Assembly (NCBI GenBank): GCA_947500845.1 | Contig: CANMTP010000011.1 | Location: forward strand, 53,849 to 117,848 | Direction of reading: 5' to 3' | DNA from: an uncultured Aquimarina sp. | GTDB lineage: Bacteria > Bacteroidota > Bacteroidia > Flavobacteriales > Flavobacteriaceae | DNA: 64,000 nt | Part shown: positions 16,492 through 25,100 of the stretch, one piece after another | Layout of the letters: the number at the start of each line of letters is the position of its first letter | Position numbering within the stretch: the stretch's first letter is position 1 | Position numbers and translations under genes: made by a program | Notes under the pieces: generated by a model | Told to the model about the DNA's origin: nothing | The model's database searches: none | The model's input: only the letters and a program-made list of their open reading frames with translations

Positions 16492-18393
16492 ATGAAACCT
16501 AACCAACTTAGCTTTACATTGCTTCTGGCAATATCCTTGTTTTTTTGCTCCTCTTCTCTTAATGCGCAAGTTACTGTTCATCAACATTGCAATTTTACAG
16601 GATGGACTATGCAGCTAGATGCTGGAAACTTCAATAGTAACGACATCAGGGGAGCCGGAGGGCTCCCTAATGATACATCCTCTATTAAAATATCCCCAGG
16701 TTATACTGTAACTTTATTTAGCGGAGACAATTTTACAGGAAATTCGATAACATATTCTAGTAACGATGATTGTCTAGTTAATGAAAGTTTTAATGATGTC
16801 GTATCTTCCATAAGAGTTACTTCATTAAGTGTCTTAACTTTGTTTCAACATTGCGGTTATAGTGGATGGGATGCTCAATTTGGTGTCGGAGACTTTACTA
16901 GTGATGCCATACTGGCTGCTGGTGGAAGACCCAATGATGCTTCCTCGATAAAAATAACTGAAGGATACCAGATAACAGTATATAGAGGGGATAACTTTAC
17001 CGGAAATTCCATAACATATGCTGCTGATGATGATTGTTTTGTGAATGAAGGCTATAATGATGTCATTTCTTCATTTAAAATTGAAAAAGTAGAAGCGCAA
17101 AACGTGGTTTCACTATTTCAACATTGCAATTATGGTGGATGGGAAGCAATATTTGATGTCGGAAACTTTACTAGTGATGCTATACGGGCTGCTGGTGGAA
17201 GACCTAATGATGCCTCTTCGATAAAAATAGCTGAGGGATATAAGATAACAGTATACAGAGGGGATAACTTTACCGGAAATTCAATAACATATGCTGGTAA
17301 TGATGACTGTTTCGTGAATGAAGGTTATAATGATGTCATTTCTTCATTTAAAATTGAAAAAAATAATAGAGATGGGGATTGGGATAATTTCTTATATCCA
17401 AATATAACCATTAACGATGAAGCTAGCTTTCATAGGGGTTCTTGGGTTTTTAGGAATGCTTTATCAAATCCTAAGGAAACGTTTAGAGCTTTGGCTCTGG
17501 AAGGATGCAAAAAAATATATGCTAACGATAGTGACAACCTAGTTTATGCACCAAATATAACTGTATATCTGAAAGATTTTGACGGAATTGCATATAAAAC
17601 AGGATCTTCTCCTAATTTTCAAATTACTCTTAGCGTTAGATGGCTTGAAGATACTTACAATAGAAACGGAAATAATCTTCAAAAGATTGCTGAAGATATA
17701 AAAGGAGTCATGTCTCACGAACTTACTCATGTTTATCAATGGGTCCCTCGTGTAAGTGGTGGTGAAAGAAAAGGATTTGTAGAAGGATTAGCTGATTATG
17801 TAAGAATCTCTGTTGGAAGACATCAAGGATCTTCCCCTAGAAGAGGTGGAAACTGGAAAGATGGATATACAACTACAGGGCACTTTCTTAACTGGTTGGT
17901 CAATAATAAAGATTCTGAATTTGCTGCAAAATTTAATCATACTGCCAGAACTTACAATACCTGGTCGTGGGAGTCTGCTTGTAACAATTTACTTGGTGAA
18001 GGCGTACAATCTCTTTGGAACCAATACCAAAACAATATCGGTAGAATGGCAGCTATTTCAAGTAATAAGAGTACCGAAAAAAGCCGATATAAAATGGAAG
18101 ACAATGATTGCTCCCTTGAGAAAAAGACTGACACTTCGGTAGATCATAAAGACATAAAATCAAAACTGTATCCAAATCCAGTTTCTTCAATTATGAATAT
18201 CGAAATTATTGGTGGTTCAGATGACAATACTAATACTATTGAGATAAGAGATCTTTCGGGTGGACTAGTTAAAAATGCCTTATTTAATGACGCTAGATAC
18301 AAGATTGACATGTCTGATCTACCATCAGGAATCTATATCGTAACTATAAAAAATAGTGAACATATAACGAAAAAACGAATCGTAAAACAATAA
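16492..18393 (+). CDS. Secreted basic secretory peptidase-like protein with three beta/gamma-crystallin repeats and T9SS sorting domain
   Basis: The protein has 633 residues. A signal peptide (ending SSLNAQ) is followed by three beta/gamma-crystallin-like repeats (about 27-111, 113-197, 203-288), each with QHC..., GW, PNDxSSIKI, GDNFTGNSITY and a DDC(F/L)VNE segment. A metallopeptidase domain of the basic secretory protein type follows, with HELTH at 409-413 and GFVEGLADYVR supplying the downstream ligand region. The last ~75 residues are a type A T9SS sorting domain (LYPNPVSS...GIYIVTIK...KKRIVK). It should be exported through the outer membrane and cell-attached or released. The repeats probably bind calcium or surface ligands. 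Substrate unknown. Confidence 0.88.
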   Translation: MKPNQLSFTLLLAISLFFCSSSLNAQVTVHQHCNFTGWTMQLDAGNFNSNDIRGAGGLPNDTSSIKISPGYTVTLFSGDNFTGNSITYSSNDDCLVNESFNDVVSSIRVTSLSVLTLFQHCGYSGWDAQFGVGDFTSDAILAAGGRPNDASSIKITEGYQITVYRGDNFTGNSITYAADDDCFVNEGYNDVISSFKIEKVEAQNVVSLFQHCNYGGWEAIFDVGNFTSDAIRAAGGRPNDASSIKIAEGYKITVYRGDNFTGNSITYAGNDDCFVNEGYNDVISSFKIEKNNRDGDWDNFLYPNITINDEASFHRGSWVFRNALSNPKETFRALALEGCKKIYANDSDNLVYAPNITVYLKDFDGIAYKTGSSPNFQITLSVRWLEDTYNRNGNNLQKIAEDIKGVMSHELTHVYQWVPRVSGGERKGFVEGLADYVRISVGRHQGSSPRRGGNWKDGYTTTGHFLNWLVNNKDSEFAAKFNHTARTYNTWSWESACNNLLGEGVQSLWNQYQNNIGRMAAISSNKSTEKSRYKMEDNDCSLEKKTDTSVDHKDIKSKLYPNPVSSIMNIEIIGGSDDNTNTIEIRDLSGGLVKNALFNDARYKIDMSDLPSGIYIVTIKNSEHITKKRIVKQ

Positions 18394-18413
18394 CCAAAAT
18401 AGTTGTTTTTGAG

Positions 18414-18496
18414 ACTATCATGATAGGCGTCTGCATATTTTTTAAATCACAAGTACTGAAAAGTATCCCCTACCACTAGACGCCTTTTATGATAGT
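18414..18496. other. Long imperfect hairpin between peptidase and GH16 genes
   Basis: ACTATCAT-gat-AGGCGTCT pairs with AGACGCCT-ttt-ATGATAGT around a 45-nt loop, giving 16 paired positions with one symmetric internal loop. There is no T-run, so a plain terminator is doubtful. The upstream ATG of the GH16 frame (18489) lies within the 3' arm, which favours the later start at 18516. Confidence 0.5.
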
Positions 18497-18515
18497 AAAC
18501 TTAAATTACTTACTG

Positions 18516-19370
18516 ATGAAAAAAACAATTAACTTGCTACGTATTCTTCTAACCTTGACAACATTATATTCGTGTGAAGAGGAAGAATTATCTCCTTTTA
18601 CTGTAGATGCCGATTCTCAAGAAAATTCTATCGCCAAATCTACTATTCATCCCGGTATATGGCAATATGTATTTACAGATCAATTTAGTGGTACTTCATA
18701 TAGTGATTTCAATAATACATGGAATTATCTATATCCCTGGGGAAGTGATCATAATGGCTCTGCCCGTATGTATGGTAGTACGTATGATCACAATCACATT
18801 TATAAAAGCGGATATGGCTACCTCGTTATTAAAGCATCCAAAATAAATTGGAATGAAGGTAATAGCAGTCACGATCCATGGCTTCCGATTCGGTATCATT
18901 CTGGAGCTATTCATGCAAAACAAAAAGTAAATATTAACGAACAATACCCAGAATGGTCATTAGAAGCTCGTATCAAAGCTCCTTCATCATATGGCACATG
19001 GCCTGCCTTTTGGATCACTCACGATGGTCCTTGGAATGCTGAAAGTGATATTATGGAGTATAAGGGATCTAAAGTTTGTTGGCAAAATACCTGGGATCTA
19101 AACTGGGAAGAAACCCTGACCAAAGTTTCTAATCCCGCCAGGTGGCACACTTATAAGGTTTGGATCACCAAAGAGGGAAACGATGTTGATATTCATTATT
19201 ATATCGATGGAATCTGGAAAGCTCAACACAGGGGTACCAATTTTGCCAATAAAAACATGAATATTATTTTAAACCTACAAATGGAGGGGTCATCTGGAAA
19301 CTACGGACCAAGTGGTAACACTTATATGCTCATAGACTGGATAAATGTTAGTAGAAAGCACAAAGATTAG
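18516..19370 (+). CDS. Glycoside hydrolase family 16 lipoprotein
   Basis: From ATG 18516 the protein has 284 residues and a lipoprotein signal (LLTLTTLYSC, Cys20). The GH16 catalytic signature is present as ESDIME (E176 nucleophile, D178, E181 acid/base), preceded by the strand WPAFWITHDGPWNAE and followed by WHTYKVWIT...IDG, all standard for the jelly-roll family. It is shorter than modular laminarinases and has no carbohydrate-binding module. GH16 enzymes cut beta-1,3/1,4-glucans, agar, porphyran or carrageenan; algal galactan or laminarin is likely for a marine flavobacterium, but the substrate cannot be fixed from sequence by eye. Confidence 0.92.
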   Translation: MKKTINLLRILLTLTTLYSCEEEELSPFTVDADSQENSIAKSTIHPGIWQYVFTDQFSGTSYSDFNNTWNYLYPWGSDHNGSARMYGSTYDHNHIYKSGYGYLVIKASKINWNEGNSSHDPWLPIRYHSGAIHAKQKVNINEQYPEWSLEARIKAPSSYGTWPAFWITHDGPWNAESDIMEYKGSKVCWQNTWDLNWEETLTKVSNPARWHTYKVWITKEGNDVDIHYYIDGIWKAQHRGTNFANKNMNIILNLQMEGSSGNYGPSGNTYMLIDWINVSRKHKD

Positions 19371-19371
19371 T

Positions 19372-19546
19372 CAAAAAAAGACCTGAAAACTTGATAAAAT
19401 CATACTTTTAACCTCTTATTGCATTGGCCAGTCAAAACAATGAATCATATACGCACCTGTAATAAAATGTAAGAAACATTGTTTTTGACAACAGTGGAAG
19501 TGCTTCAAGACCCATGATGGCAACTATGTTTTTTTCAGGTCTTTTT
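19372..19546 (+). ncRNA. Putative structured RNA element, copy B
   Basis: The outer stem AAAAAGACCTGAAAA/TTTTTTCAGGTCTTTTT encloses GGCCAG (19426), a long inner stem TCAAAACAATG/CATTGTTTTTGA and the 15-mer CAACAGTGGAAGTGC (19489-19503) that is identical to copy A. The 3' outer strand ends in a T-run and could also terminate transcription from the GH16 gene, whose stop codon it directly follows. Confidence 0.55.
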
Positions 19547-19781
19547 ATTAACAATTTGATTATGTCTTATACTCATCATCTTTCCAAGAGCTAAGTATTA
19601 GAAAGGTAATTATACATCTCATGCAAAATCCTTCATTTAAGACTATTCATCTTTTCATTGTAATACACAAACCATACTCTAAAGATCGGTGGTAATACTT
19701 TCACTCTGTTATATTTCCCTTAATAGACTTCGACACCGATTAATTTTCAATATATTAGGATATAAGTTTAATGCTATATCA

Positions 19782-20855
19782 ATGAGAACCATAGGATTTT
19801 TAATAACGCTTCATCTGTGTACTATCGTATATGCCCAGACAACCGCAAAATATTATGGTTTAAAATCTCACTATGGTTTTATTGTTGCTCACACTCCAGA
19901 TTTAGAACCTATATCTCAAACAAATCCATATGGTTTTCAAATTGAAATGAGTAAACTAAGAACAAGTGATAAAGCCTGGAAAACTTGTTTCTGTTATGGC
20001 CGATCAGGTTTTGCATTCTCATACTTCAATTATGCAAATCCAAATATACTCGGTAGTTCTTATAACCTGATCTATTTTGTTGAACCTTATTTCACTTATC
20101 AAGGACCTTTGAAATTTTCGCTTCGAGGTTCTATAGGCGCTACCTATCTTGATACTATTTTTGATGAAGAGACTAATCCAGAGAATGTACTTTTTAGCAC
20201 AAATCTTAGTTTTTACTTAGCCTTATCCCTTAATCTCAATTATCATATTAGTGATAAGTATGCCATTAATCTCTCTGCCAATTATAATCATATTTCTAAT
20301 GGAGGTCAGAAGCAACCCAATAAAGGAATGAATTTTCCTACGCTGTCCATAGGGTTCGATAAAATCATTGATAACGTTCCCTTAAAACCCAAACCACATG
20401 AGCTTAAGCAATATAGTCGTGCATGGAGTTATTACCTTGGGTCCTTTGCTAGTCTTAGATCTGCAGATCGAGATGCTGAATCAACAAATCATCCTTTAAT
20501 TGGGGTACTTGGTGGCGCACTAAAGCCTCTATCTGCTATTAACGGTTTCAATTTGGGGGCAGAATTTTGGTATGATTGGTCTGATGAAAAAATTACAAAA
20601 GTTCAAGAGTTCAACGATTCGTCTTTCTCTTCTGCTGCTACCATAGGGCATCATTTTACAGTAGGTAATTTTTATTTTTTGCAACAATTTGGTCTTTATA
20701 TCACACGACCAAAAAATATTCAATCCAATTGGATGTACCAACGATATTCTTTTTGGTATCGTATCAAAAATAATTGGACAATAGGAGCTTCACTAATTGC
20801 GTATGGCAGAAGAGCTGACCATATGGACGGCAGATTAATTTATATTATAAAGTAA
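19782..20855 (+). CDS. PagL-like lipid A 3-O-deacylase / acyloxyacyl hydrolase family outer-membrane protein
   Basis: The start at 19782 gives a clear signal peptide (MRTIGFLITLHLCTIVYAQ); the frame is open from 19689 but that extension is not signal-like. The mature ~340 residues are beta-barrel-like, with alternating aromatic strands. The PagL-type motif NHISNGG is present, with His170 and Ser172 matching the catalytic His-Ser pair. PagL removes a 3-O-linked acyl chain from lipid A in the outer membrane. The protein is longer than classical PagL (~170 aa), as in many Bacteroidota homologues, and its second half is extra barrel sequence. Confidence 0.75.
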   Translation: MRTIGFLITLHLCTIVYAQTTAKYYGLKSHYGFIVAHTPDLEPISQTNPYGFQIEMSKLRTSDKAWKTCFCYGRSGFAFSYFNYANPNILGSSYNLIYFVEPYFTYQGPLKFSLRGSIGATYLDTIFDEETNPENVLFSTNLSFYLALSLNLNYHISDKYAINLSANYNHISNGGQKQPNKGMNFPTLSIGFDKIIDNVPLKPKPHELKQYSRAWSYYLGSFASLRSADRDAESTNHPLIGVLGGALKPLSAINGFNLGAEFWYDWSDEKITKVQEFNDSSFSSAATIGHHFTVGNFYFLQQFGLYITRPKNIQSNWMYQRYSFWYRIKNNWTIGASLIAYGRRADHMDGRLIYIIK

Positions 20856-21136
20856 ATCAATCGATTAAAAATGCTTATCTATTCCTCACGTTAAAAAAAC
20901 GGAGTTTGTTATTCACTCCCCCCGTTTAAAATGGTTTACGTCTCGTCATATAAAATACAATTATAACGAAGGGGTAAATATAACCTTTTATAGAATAATC
21001 GAGTAAGAAAACTAATTGATCACTTTTAAAAGATCAATAAATATAAGTGTAAGTTATTGAAAATTAGTTTTTTAAAATTTTGGCACGACAATTGAAAATA
21101 CTACACTAAGAAACAAATAATTTAAAATCAAGGCTT
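20856..21136. other. Intergenic region with one hairpin
   Basis: Twenty-odd bp after the PagL-like stop, AAACGGAG pairs imperfectly with CTCC(CC)CGTTT (20897-20927), a possible weak terminator lacking a T-run. The rest is AT-rich and unexplained up to the short ORF at 21137. Confidence 0.4.
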
Positions 21137-21235
21137 ATGAAAACTTTATACTTTAAATTCGGATTAAATCTTCAACCTTTTATTAATTTTCTAAAAGAGC
21201 TTCCTGCATCAAGCAGTTATGCCATCCACAGATAA
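21137..21235 (+). CDS. Possible 32-residue peptide gene
   Basis: An ATG at 21137 opens a short frame (MKTLYFKFGLNLQPFINFL, then KELPASSSYAIHR) ending at TAA 21233-21235. A perfect 14-bp terminator hairpin follows after 20 bp, so a short transcript is plausible. The peptide has an amphipathic aromatic N-terminal half and no recognised family. It could equally be an sRNA with a chance frame. Confidence 0.3.
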   Translation: MKTLYFKFGLNLQPFINFLKELPASSSYAIHR

Positions 21236-21255
21236 GATATAATAAAAATGAAGAT

Positions 21256-21300
21256 ACAAAACAGTCACAAACTTCAAAGCCTGTGACTGTTTTGTTTATT
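21256..21300. terminator. Strong bidirectional terminator
   Basis: ACAAAACAGTCACA pairs perfectly (14 bp) with TGTGACTGTTTTGT over a 12-nt loop, with T-rich sequence after it on the plus strand. It lies between the possible 32-residue ORF and the 3' end of the minus-strand hypothetical gene at 21318. Confidence 0.85.
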
Positions 21301-21317
21301 AATGATATAACGTAAAA

Positions 21318-21797
21318 TTAAGTCTGCATTTCTTTTGTTAAGCTCTTTCCATAGGGGCAATTACATGAAAGACTTTTTGAGTAGCTTGTTTTTGTCTCCA
21401 TATTCATGATAAGAAATATTTCCTCTTTTATTGATAGTATTACTTGATTTTCTCGCCAATCTATCTTAATATCCTCTTTGTTGAGATTTTTAATGAAACT
21501 GTACTTATTCGAAAATTCGATTGGTAATGGTTGCTCTTTTATAGTAAAATCTTTTAAATTACTATTTGGTTTAATCGGAGAAACCACAGAACATAAAAAA
21601 CCGGCAAAATCAATCTCTAACTTATTAGGAGTTAATAAATATGCCCAAATACTATAGCTATCTTGTTCTACAATTATAGTTCTTCCAATAATTGGTTCTG
21701 TAGCAGTAATAAAAATACCATTGCCATATAGTTTTTTGGGTTCTCTTACTTCTTTTGTAAACCATCCATTGATGATGGATAAAATTAGGGTTTTCAT
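21318..21797 (-). CDS. Hypothetical protein
   Basis: The 159-residue protein opens MKTLILSIINGWFTKEVREPKKLYGNG. The hydrophobic start is too short for a normal signal peptide. Much of the rest looks like beta strands (GIFITATEPIIGRTIIVEQD, IDFAGFLCSVVSPIKP), and the C-terminus has a Cys-rich turn (SLSCNCPYG). No family is recognised. It is isolated between a terminator and the 3' end of the sigma-factor cluster. Confidence 0.65.
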   Translation of the reverse strand: MKTLILSIINGWFTKEVREPKKLYGNGIFITATEPIIGRTIIVEQDSYSIWAYLLTPNKLEIDFAGFLCSVVSPIKPNSNLKDFTIKEQPLPIEFSNKYSFIKNLNKEDIKIDWRENQVILSIKEEIFLIMNMETKTSYSKSLSCNCPYGKSLTKEMQT

Positions 21798-21964
21798 TTA
21801 GGGAGCTTTGGGGCTTTATTTTATTATTTATTCTATTAACAACTAAACATTCTAATAAATAGTATTTTTTATTATAAGTTCAAAAATTATATCGTGAATA
21901 GTTCGAAAAACTACAAACTTAAATAATCGCAAATAAAATATAATTGGGCTTTTGTCCCTTTAGT

Positions 21965-21984
21965 AAAGGGGTTTTTACCCCTTT
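21965..21984 (-). terminator. Hairpin downstream of the ECF sigma factor gene
   Basis: AAAGGGGT pairs with ACCCCTTT around TTTT, 54 bp beyond the sigma-factor stop. There is no T-run on the minus strand, so termination strength is uncertain. Confidence 0.4.
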
Positions 21985-22037
21985 CAATAGAATTGAATGA
22001 AGTTATTAACTTTGTAAGTCTAAAATTTGCTAAATCT

Positions 22038-23312
22038 TTATTTATACGAAGAAATTTTATCTTTAAGAAATCGTTTTTCTGATTTTGATTGAGTAAGCCG
22101 AATAGCTTTGTCATAATGAGCCAAGGAAAGGGAATGATTTGATAATCTTAGATGAATCTCTCCCAAGGTAGCATGATATAAGTAATACTTCTCTAATAAC
22201 TTATTCTTTTTTATTCCTTCTAGGGCGAGTAATGCTTCTTTTGGTCCCTGAAGCTCCAAAATAACAAGGCACTTGTTTAAAAATACAATGGGATCGTCTG
22301 CAATATTCAATAGTACGTTATAATATTCTAAAATCTTATTCCAATTTGTATTTTCATAACACTCTGCACAACAATGCTGATAAGCGATAGCAGCTTCAAG
22401 ATGATAAGTTGTAAGTGTACTTCCAAAAGATGCTTTGTTAAGATAATCTTGACCAGAATGTATAAGTTCATGATCCCATTTGCTTCTATCTTGCGCTGAC
22501 AACAGAATGATAGACCCTTCAGCTGTAACACGACTATCTAGTCGTGCAGAATGAAAACACATTAAGGCCATTAAAGCATATACTTCTGGTAACTGGGTTT
22601 GTTCTGAGGATAAAAGTGATTGACATAGTAATATCGCTTGACGAATCAAATCTTTACGAATAAGCTGATTGGTATGTGTTGAATTATACCCTTCATTAAA
22701 CATCAGGTAGATTGCGCTTAATACAGAACTGGTTCGCTGATTAATTGCAGATTGAGATGGGATTTCGGGTCGAATTTTATGTTTTCGAAAATATTCTTTG
22801 GTTCGGTACAAGCGTTTAGAAATTGTATCCTCTGAAGTTAAAAAGGATTTTGCCACTTCTTTTGTACTAAATCCACAAAGTACTTTAAGAATAAAGGTAA
22901 TCTGATTCTCCTGAGAAATATCAGGATGACAACATGAATACATCATTCCCAGAAAATCATCCTGTACTTGATTTTCTTCCCAAAAATCCTCCATTGTAGT
23001 CTTAAGCGTATATTCAGAGGTCAATAGTTGTTTTTTCGGATCTGAAAAATCGATAGTTTTACTGTGTTTTTTTCTTCTGATAATATCAATCGCCCTGTTA
23101 CGTGCTACGCGATAAAGCCACGCTTTAGGATTATCTGGCATTCCTCTAAATTTCCAGGTTTCAAGAGCACTCACTAAAGCGTCCTGCACGACATCTTCTG
23201 CAATTTCGATATTTTCTGTTCCAAAAATTTTTATCAACACAGCGACCATCTTTCCTGACTCTTGTCTGAAAAGATGGTTCAAAGTTGCATCTATATTATC
23301 GTTATTCTCCAA
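22038..23312 (-). CDS. ECF42-type RNA polymerase sigma factor with C-terminal TPR-like extension
   Basis: The protein has 424 residues, far longer than a plain ECF sigma factor. Sigma-2 lies in the first ~90 residues (ENIEIAEDVVQDALVSALETW, then NPKAWLYRVARNRAIDIIRR), and sigma-4 follows (ISQENQITFILKVLCGFSTKEVAKSFLTSEDTISKR, in two overlapping pieces). The remaining ~230 residues are the helical DUF6596/TPR-like extension typical of ECF42. Known ECF42 factors are genetically linked to DGPF/YciI proteins, exactly as here: two such genes sit immediately upstream, 9 bp away, in the same orientation. The extension, rather than an anti-sigma factor, is thought to control activity. Confidence 0.92.
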   Translation of the reverse strand: MENNDNIDATLNHLFRQESGKMVAVLIKIFGTENIEIAEDVVQDALVSALETWKFRGMPDNPKAWLYRVARNRAIDIIRRKKHSKTIDFSDPKKQLLTSEYTLKTTMEDFWEENQVQDDFLGMMYSCCHPDISQENQITFILKVLCGFSTKEVAKSFLTSEDTISKRLYRTKEYFRKHKIRPEIPSQSAINQRTSSVLSAIYLMFNEGYNSTHTNQLIRKDLIRQAILLCQSLLSSEQTQLPEVYALMALMCFHSARLDSRVTAEGSIILLSAQDRSKWDHELIHSGQDYLNKASFGSTLTTYHLEAAIAYQHCCAECYENTNWNKILEYYNVLLNIADDPIVFLNKCLVILELQGPKEALLALEGIKKNKLLEKYYLYHATLGEIHLRLSNHSLSLAHYDKAIRLTQSKSEKRFLKDKISSYK

Positions 23313-23321
23313 AAGAAATAA

Positions 23322-23663
23322 TTACATAGGACTAATTTCACGTACCTCGACACTACAATTGTACTCAAACCCAGGACAATCTTTTGAAATATTTGTTGCA
23401 TCTTCCAATGAATCTGCATGTATAAGAAGATAGCCCCCTACTAATTCTTTACCTTCTGCCAGTGGCCGATCTATGACCCTAGATCCTCCTTCTACGATTG
23501 TTTTTCCTTCACTTTTAAGTGGCTGCCCACCAACAAATTTACCTTCTTCTGCTAAACCACTCATCCATCGCTGCCAATGTTGCATGTGCTTTTGCATTTC
23601 TTCCGGAGATCTATGTTCCGATTCGTCGTGACCTCCTCGAATAATTAATAAGAACTCTTTCAT
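23322..23663 (-). CDS. YciI/DGPF-domain protein (ECF42-associated), paralogue 1
   Basis: The 113-residue protein has a YciI-like alpha/beta fold. It opens MKEFLLIIRGGHDESEHRSPEEM, contains WQRWMSGLAEEGKFVGG, and has the DGPF-family segment VIDRPLAEGKELVGGYLLIHA. It is paralogous to the next gene upstream (same length and motif order) and ends 9 bp before the ECF42 sigma factor. The biochemical role of these proteins is unknown; they are likely targets or modulators of the linked sigma factor. Confidence 0.9.
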   Translation of the reverse strand: MKEFLLIIRGGHDESEHRSPEEMQKHMQHWQRWMSGLAEEGKFVGGQPLKSEGKTIVEGGSRVIDRPLAEGKELVGGYLLIHADSLEDATNISKDCPGFEYNCSVEVREISPM

Positions 23664-23679
23664 TATGATAGTTTTTATA

Positions 23680-24024
23680 TTAATCTTCTGGCCAAATTTC
23701 GCGTACTTCTACATGAGATTCCCACAGCAATCCCGGACATCCTTTAGCCATTTGAGTAGCTTCGTCCAGGGTATCTGCTTTCACAACTAGATATCCTCCT
23801 ACTAACTCTTTACTTTCAGTAAGGGGTCTATCGATTACTTTCATGCTACCAGTATGTATTGTGTTTCCATGAGGATATAATCGTTCACCTCCTACAAATT
23901 TTTCCTGTTGGGCCATCTCATCAATCCACTGTTGCCAATGTTGCATGTGTTTTTGTTGTTCTTCTGGAGATTTTGAATCCCAAACTTCATCTCCTCCTTT
24001 AAAAAGAAACATAAATTCTTTCAT
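23680..24024 (-). CDS. YciI/DGPF-domain protein (ECF42-associated), paralogue 2
   Basis: The 114-residue protein is the first gene of the three-gene sigma-factor operon. It opens MKEFMFLFKGGDEVWDSKSPEEQ and shares KHMQHWQQWI, KFVGGERL and VIDRPLTESKELVGGYLVV with its neighbour. The 16-bp gap to paralogue 1 supports cotranscription. A tandem DGPF pair is common in ECF42 loci. Confidence 0.9.
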   Translation of the reverse strand: MKEFMFLFKGGDEVWDSKSPEEQQKHMQHWQQWIDEMAQQEKFVGGERLYPHGNTIHTGSMKVIDRPLTESKELVGGYLVVKADTLDEATQMAKGCPGLLWESHVEVREIWPED

Positions 24025-24200
24025 ACGTTTGTTTTTTTATGGTTATAATATTTTTTATACCAATATGACGAAAGTATTTTTAAGATTTGGACATACCCTA
24101 GAACTTTAAAAAGAAAATTCCAGACATCGATCACAACAACATTCAATTTAAAGAATTAAAGAAGATGCTTTTCAGCTTAAACATTTTTCTTTTACAAGCT

Positions 24201-25100
24201 TTACTTAAATTGATCAAGGATCTTAGCGTCTACCCAATAAATGTCTTTATTGCTGGTATAGAAAAAATATTTGCCATCTTTGGTTACAAACGGGCATAAT
24301 TCGTGATTTTTGGTATTTATGAGCGGCCCCATATTTTTTGAAGTTGTCCAAGTGCCATCCTCTTGTTTAAAACTAATATACAGATCACCCCTACCTAATC
24401 CCTCACTCCTTGTTGCACAAAAAATGACAAACGATTCATCTGGAGACACAAATACATCAGCCTCATAAGCCGCAGTATTTATGGCATCCGATAATTTAGT
24501 AGGTTCTTGAAATCTATTTTGCTCCATTTTAGATGCATAAATATCGAAGTTATTGTTTTTGCCTCTATTAGAAGAAAAATACATGGTACCGTTATTCGTA
24601 AAAGAAATATAATACTCGTTTTTATTTGTGTTAATATTTTCACCAGCATTTATTGGTTTTGACCAGCCATAGGGTCTTTTTTCTGAATACCATATATCGT
24701 GATCTTTTCTATTTCCGAGGCCATCTAAAGGCATATCAGAGATATAATACAGCCTATACTCATCTGGCGACAGAAAAGGATCATTATAACCATATACTGC
24801 ATGTGATATTATAGTCTTTGGGATTGTCCATTTGTTTTTATCTAATCTTGTATATCGTATTTCTGACCTTCCTCCTACATCAACTCCATAAAAAAATTCT
24901 GTTCCGTCTTTTGAAAACACAGATCCAAACTCATATTCGTTCTCTTTAGAAATAACTCCCGGGGCAAAGATTTCGGGAGTCATAGAAGGTAATTGTTGGT
25001 CTAAATACAAATGAGTTTGTTGTGCCTGAATCAGATTCAACGCAATGAAAAACACAAGAGTTAAATAGATATTTTTAGTAAATAGTATTCTAGAAATCAT
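24201..25100 (-). CDS. Secreted PD40/TolB-like beta-propeller protein
   Basis: The 299-residue protein has a signal peptide ending LIQAQ. The rest is a run of WD40-like (PD40) blades with the usual phrases: DPFLSPDEYRLYYISD, YYISFTNNGTMYFSSNRG, DVFVSPDESFVIFCATR and CPFVTKDGKYFFYTSN. Such propellers act as periplasmic or surface scaffolds. Its start overlaps the stop of the NTF2-like gene by 4 bp (ATGA), so the pair is translationally coupled. Confidence 0.88.
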   Translation of the reverse strand: MISRILFTKNIYLTLVFFIALNLIQAQQTHLYLDQQLPSMTPEIFAPGVISKENEYEFGSVFSKDGTEFFYGVDVGGRSEIRYTRLDKNKWTIPKTIISHAVYGYNDPFLSPDEYRLYYISDMPLDGLGNRKDHDIWYSEKRPYGWSKPINAGENINTNKNEYYISFTNNGTMYFSSNRGKNNNFDIYASKMEQNRFQEPTKLSDAINTAAYEADVFVSPDESFVIFCATRSEGLGRGDLYISFKQEDGTWTTSKNMGPLINTKNHELCPFVTKDGKYFFYTSNKDIYWVDAKILDQFK

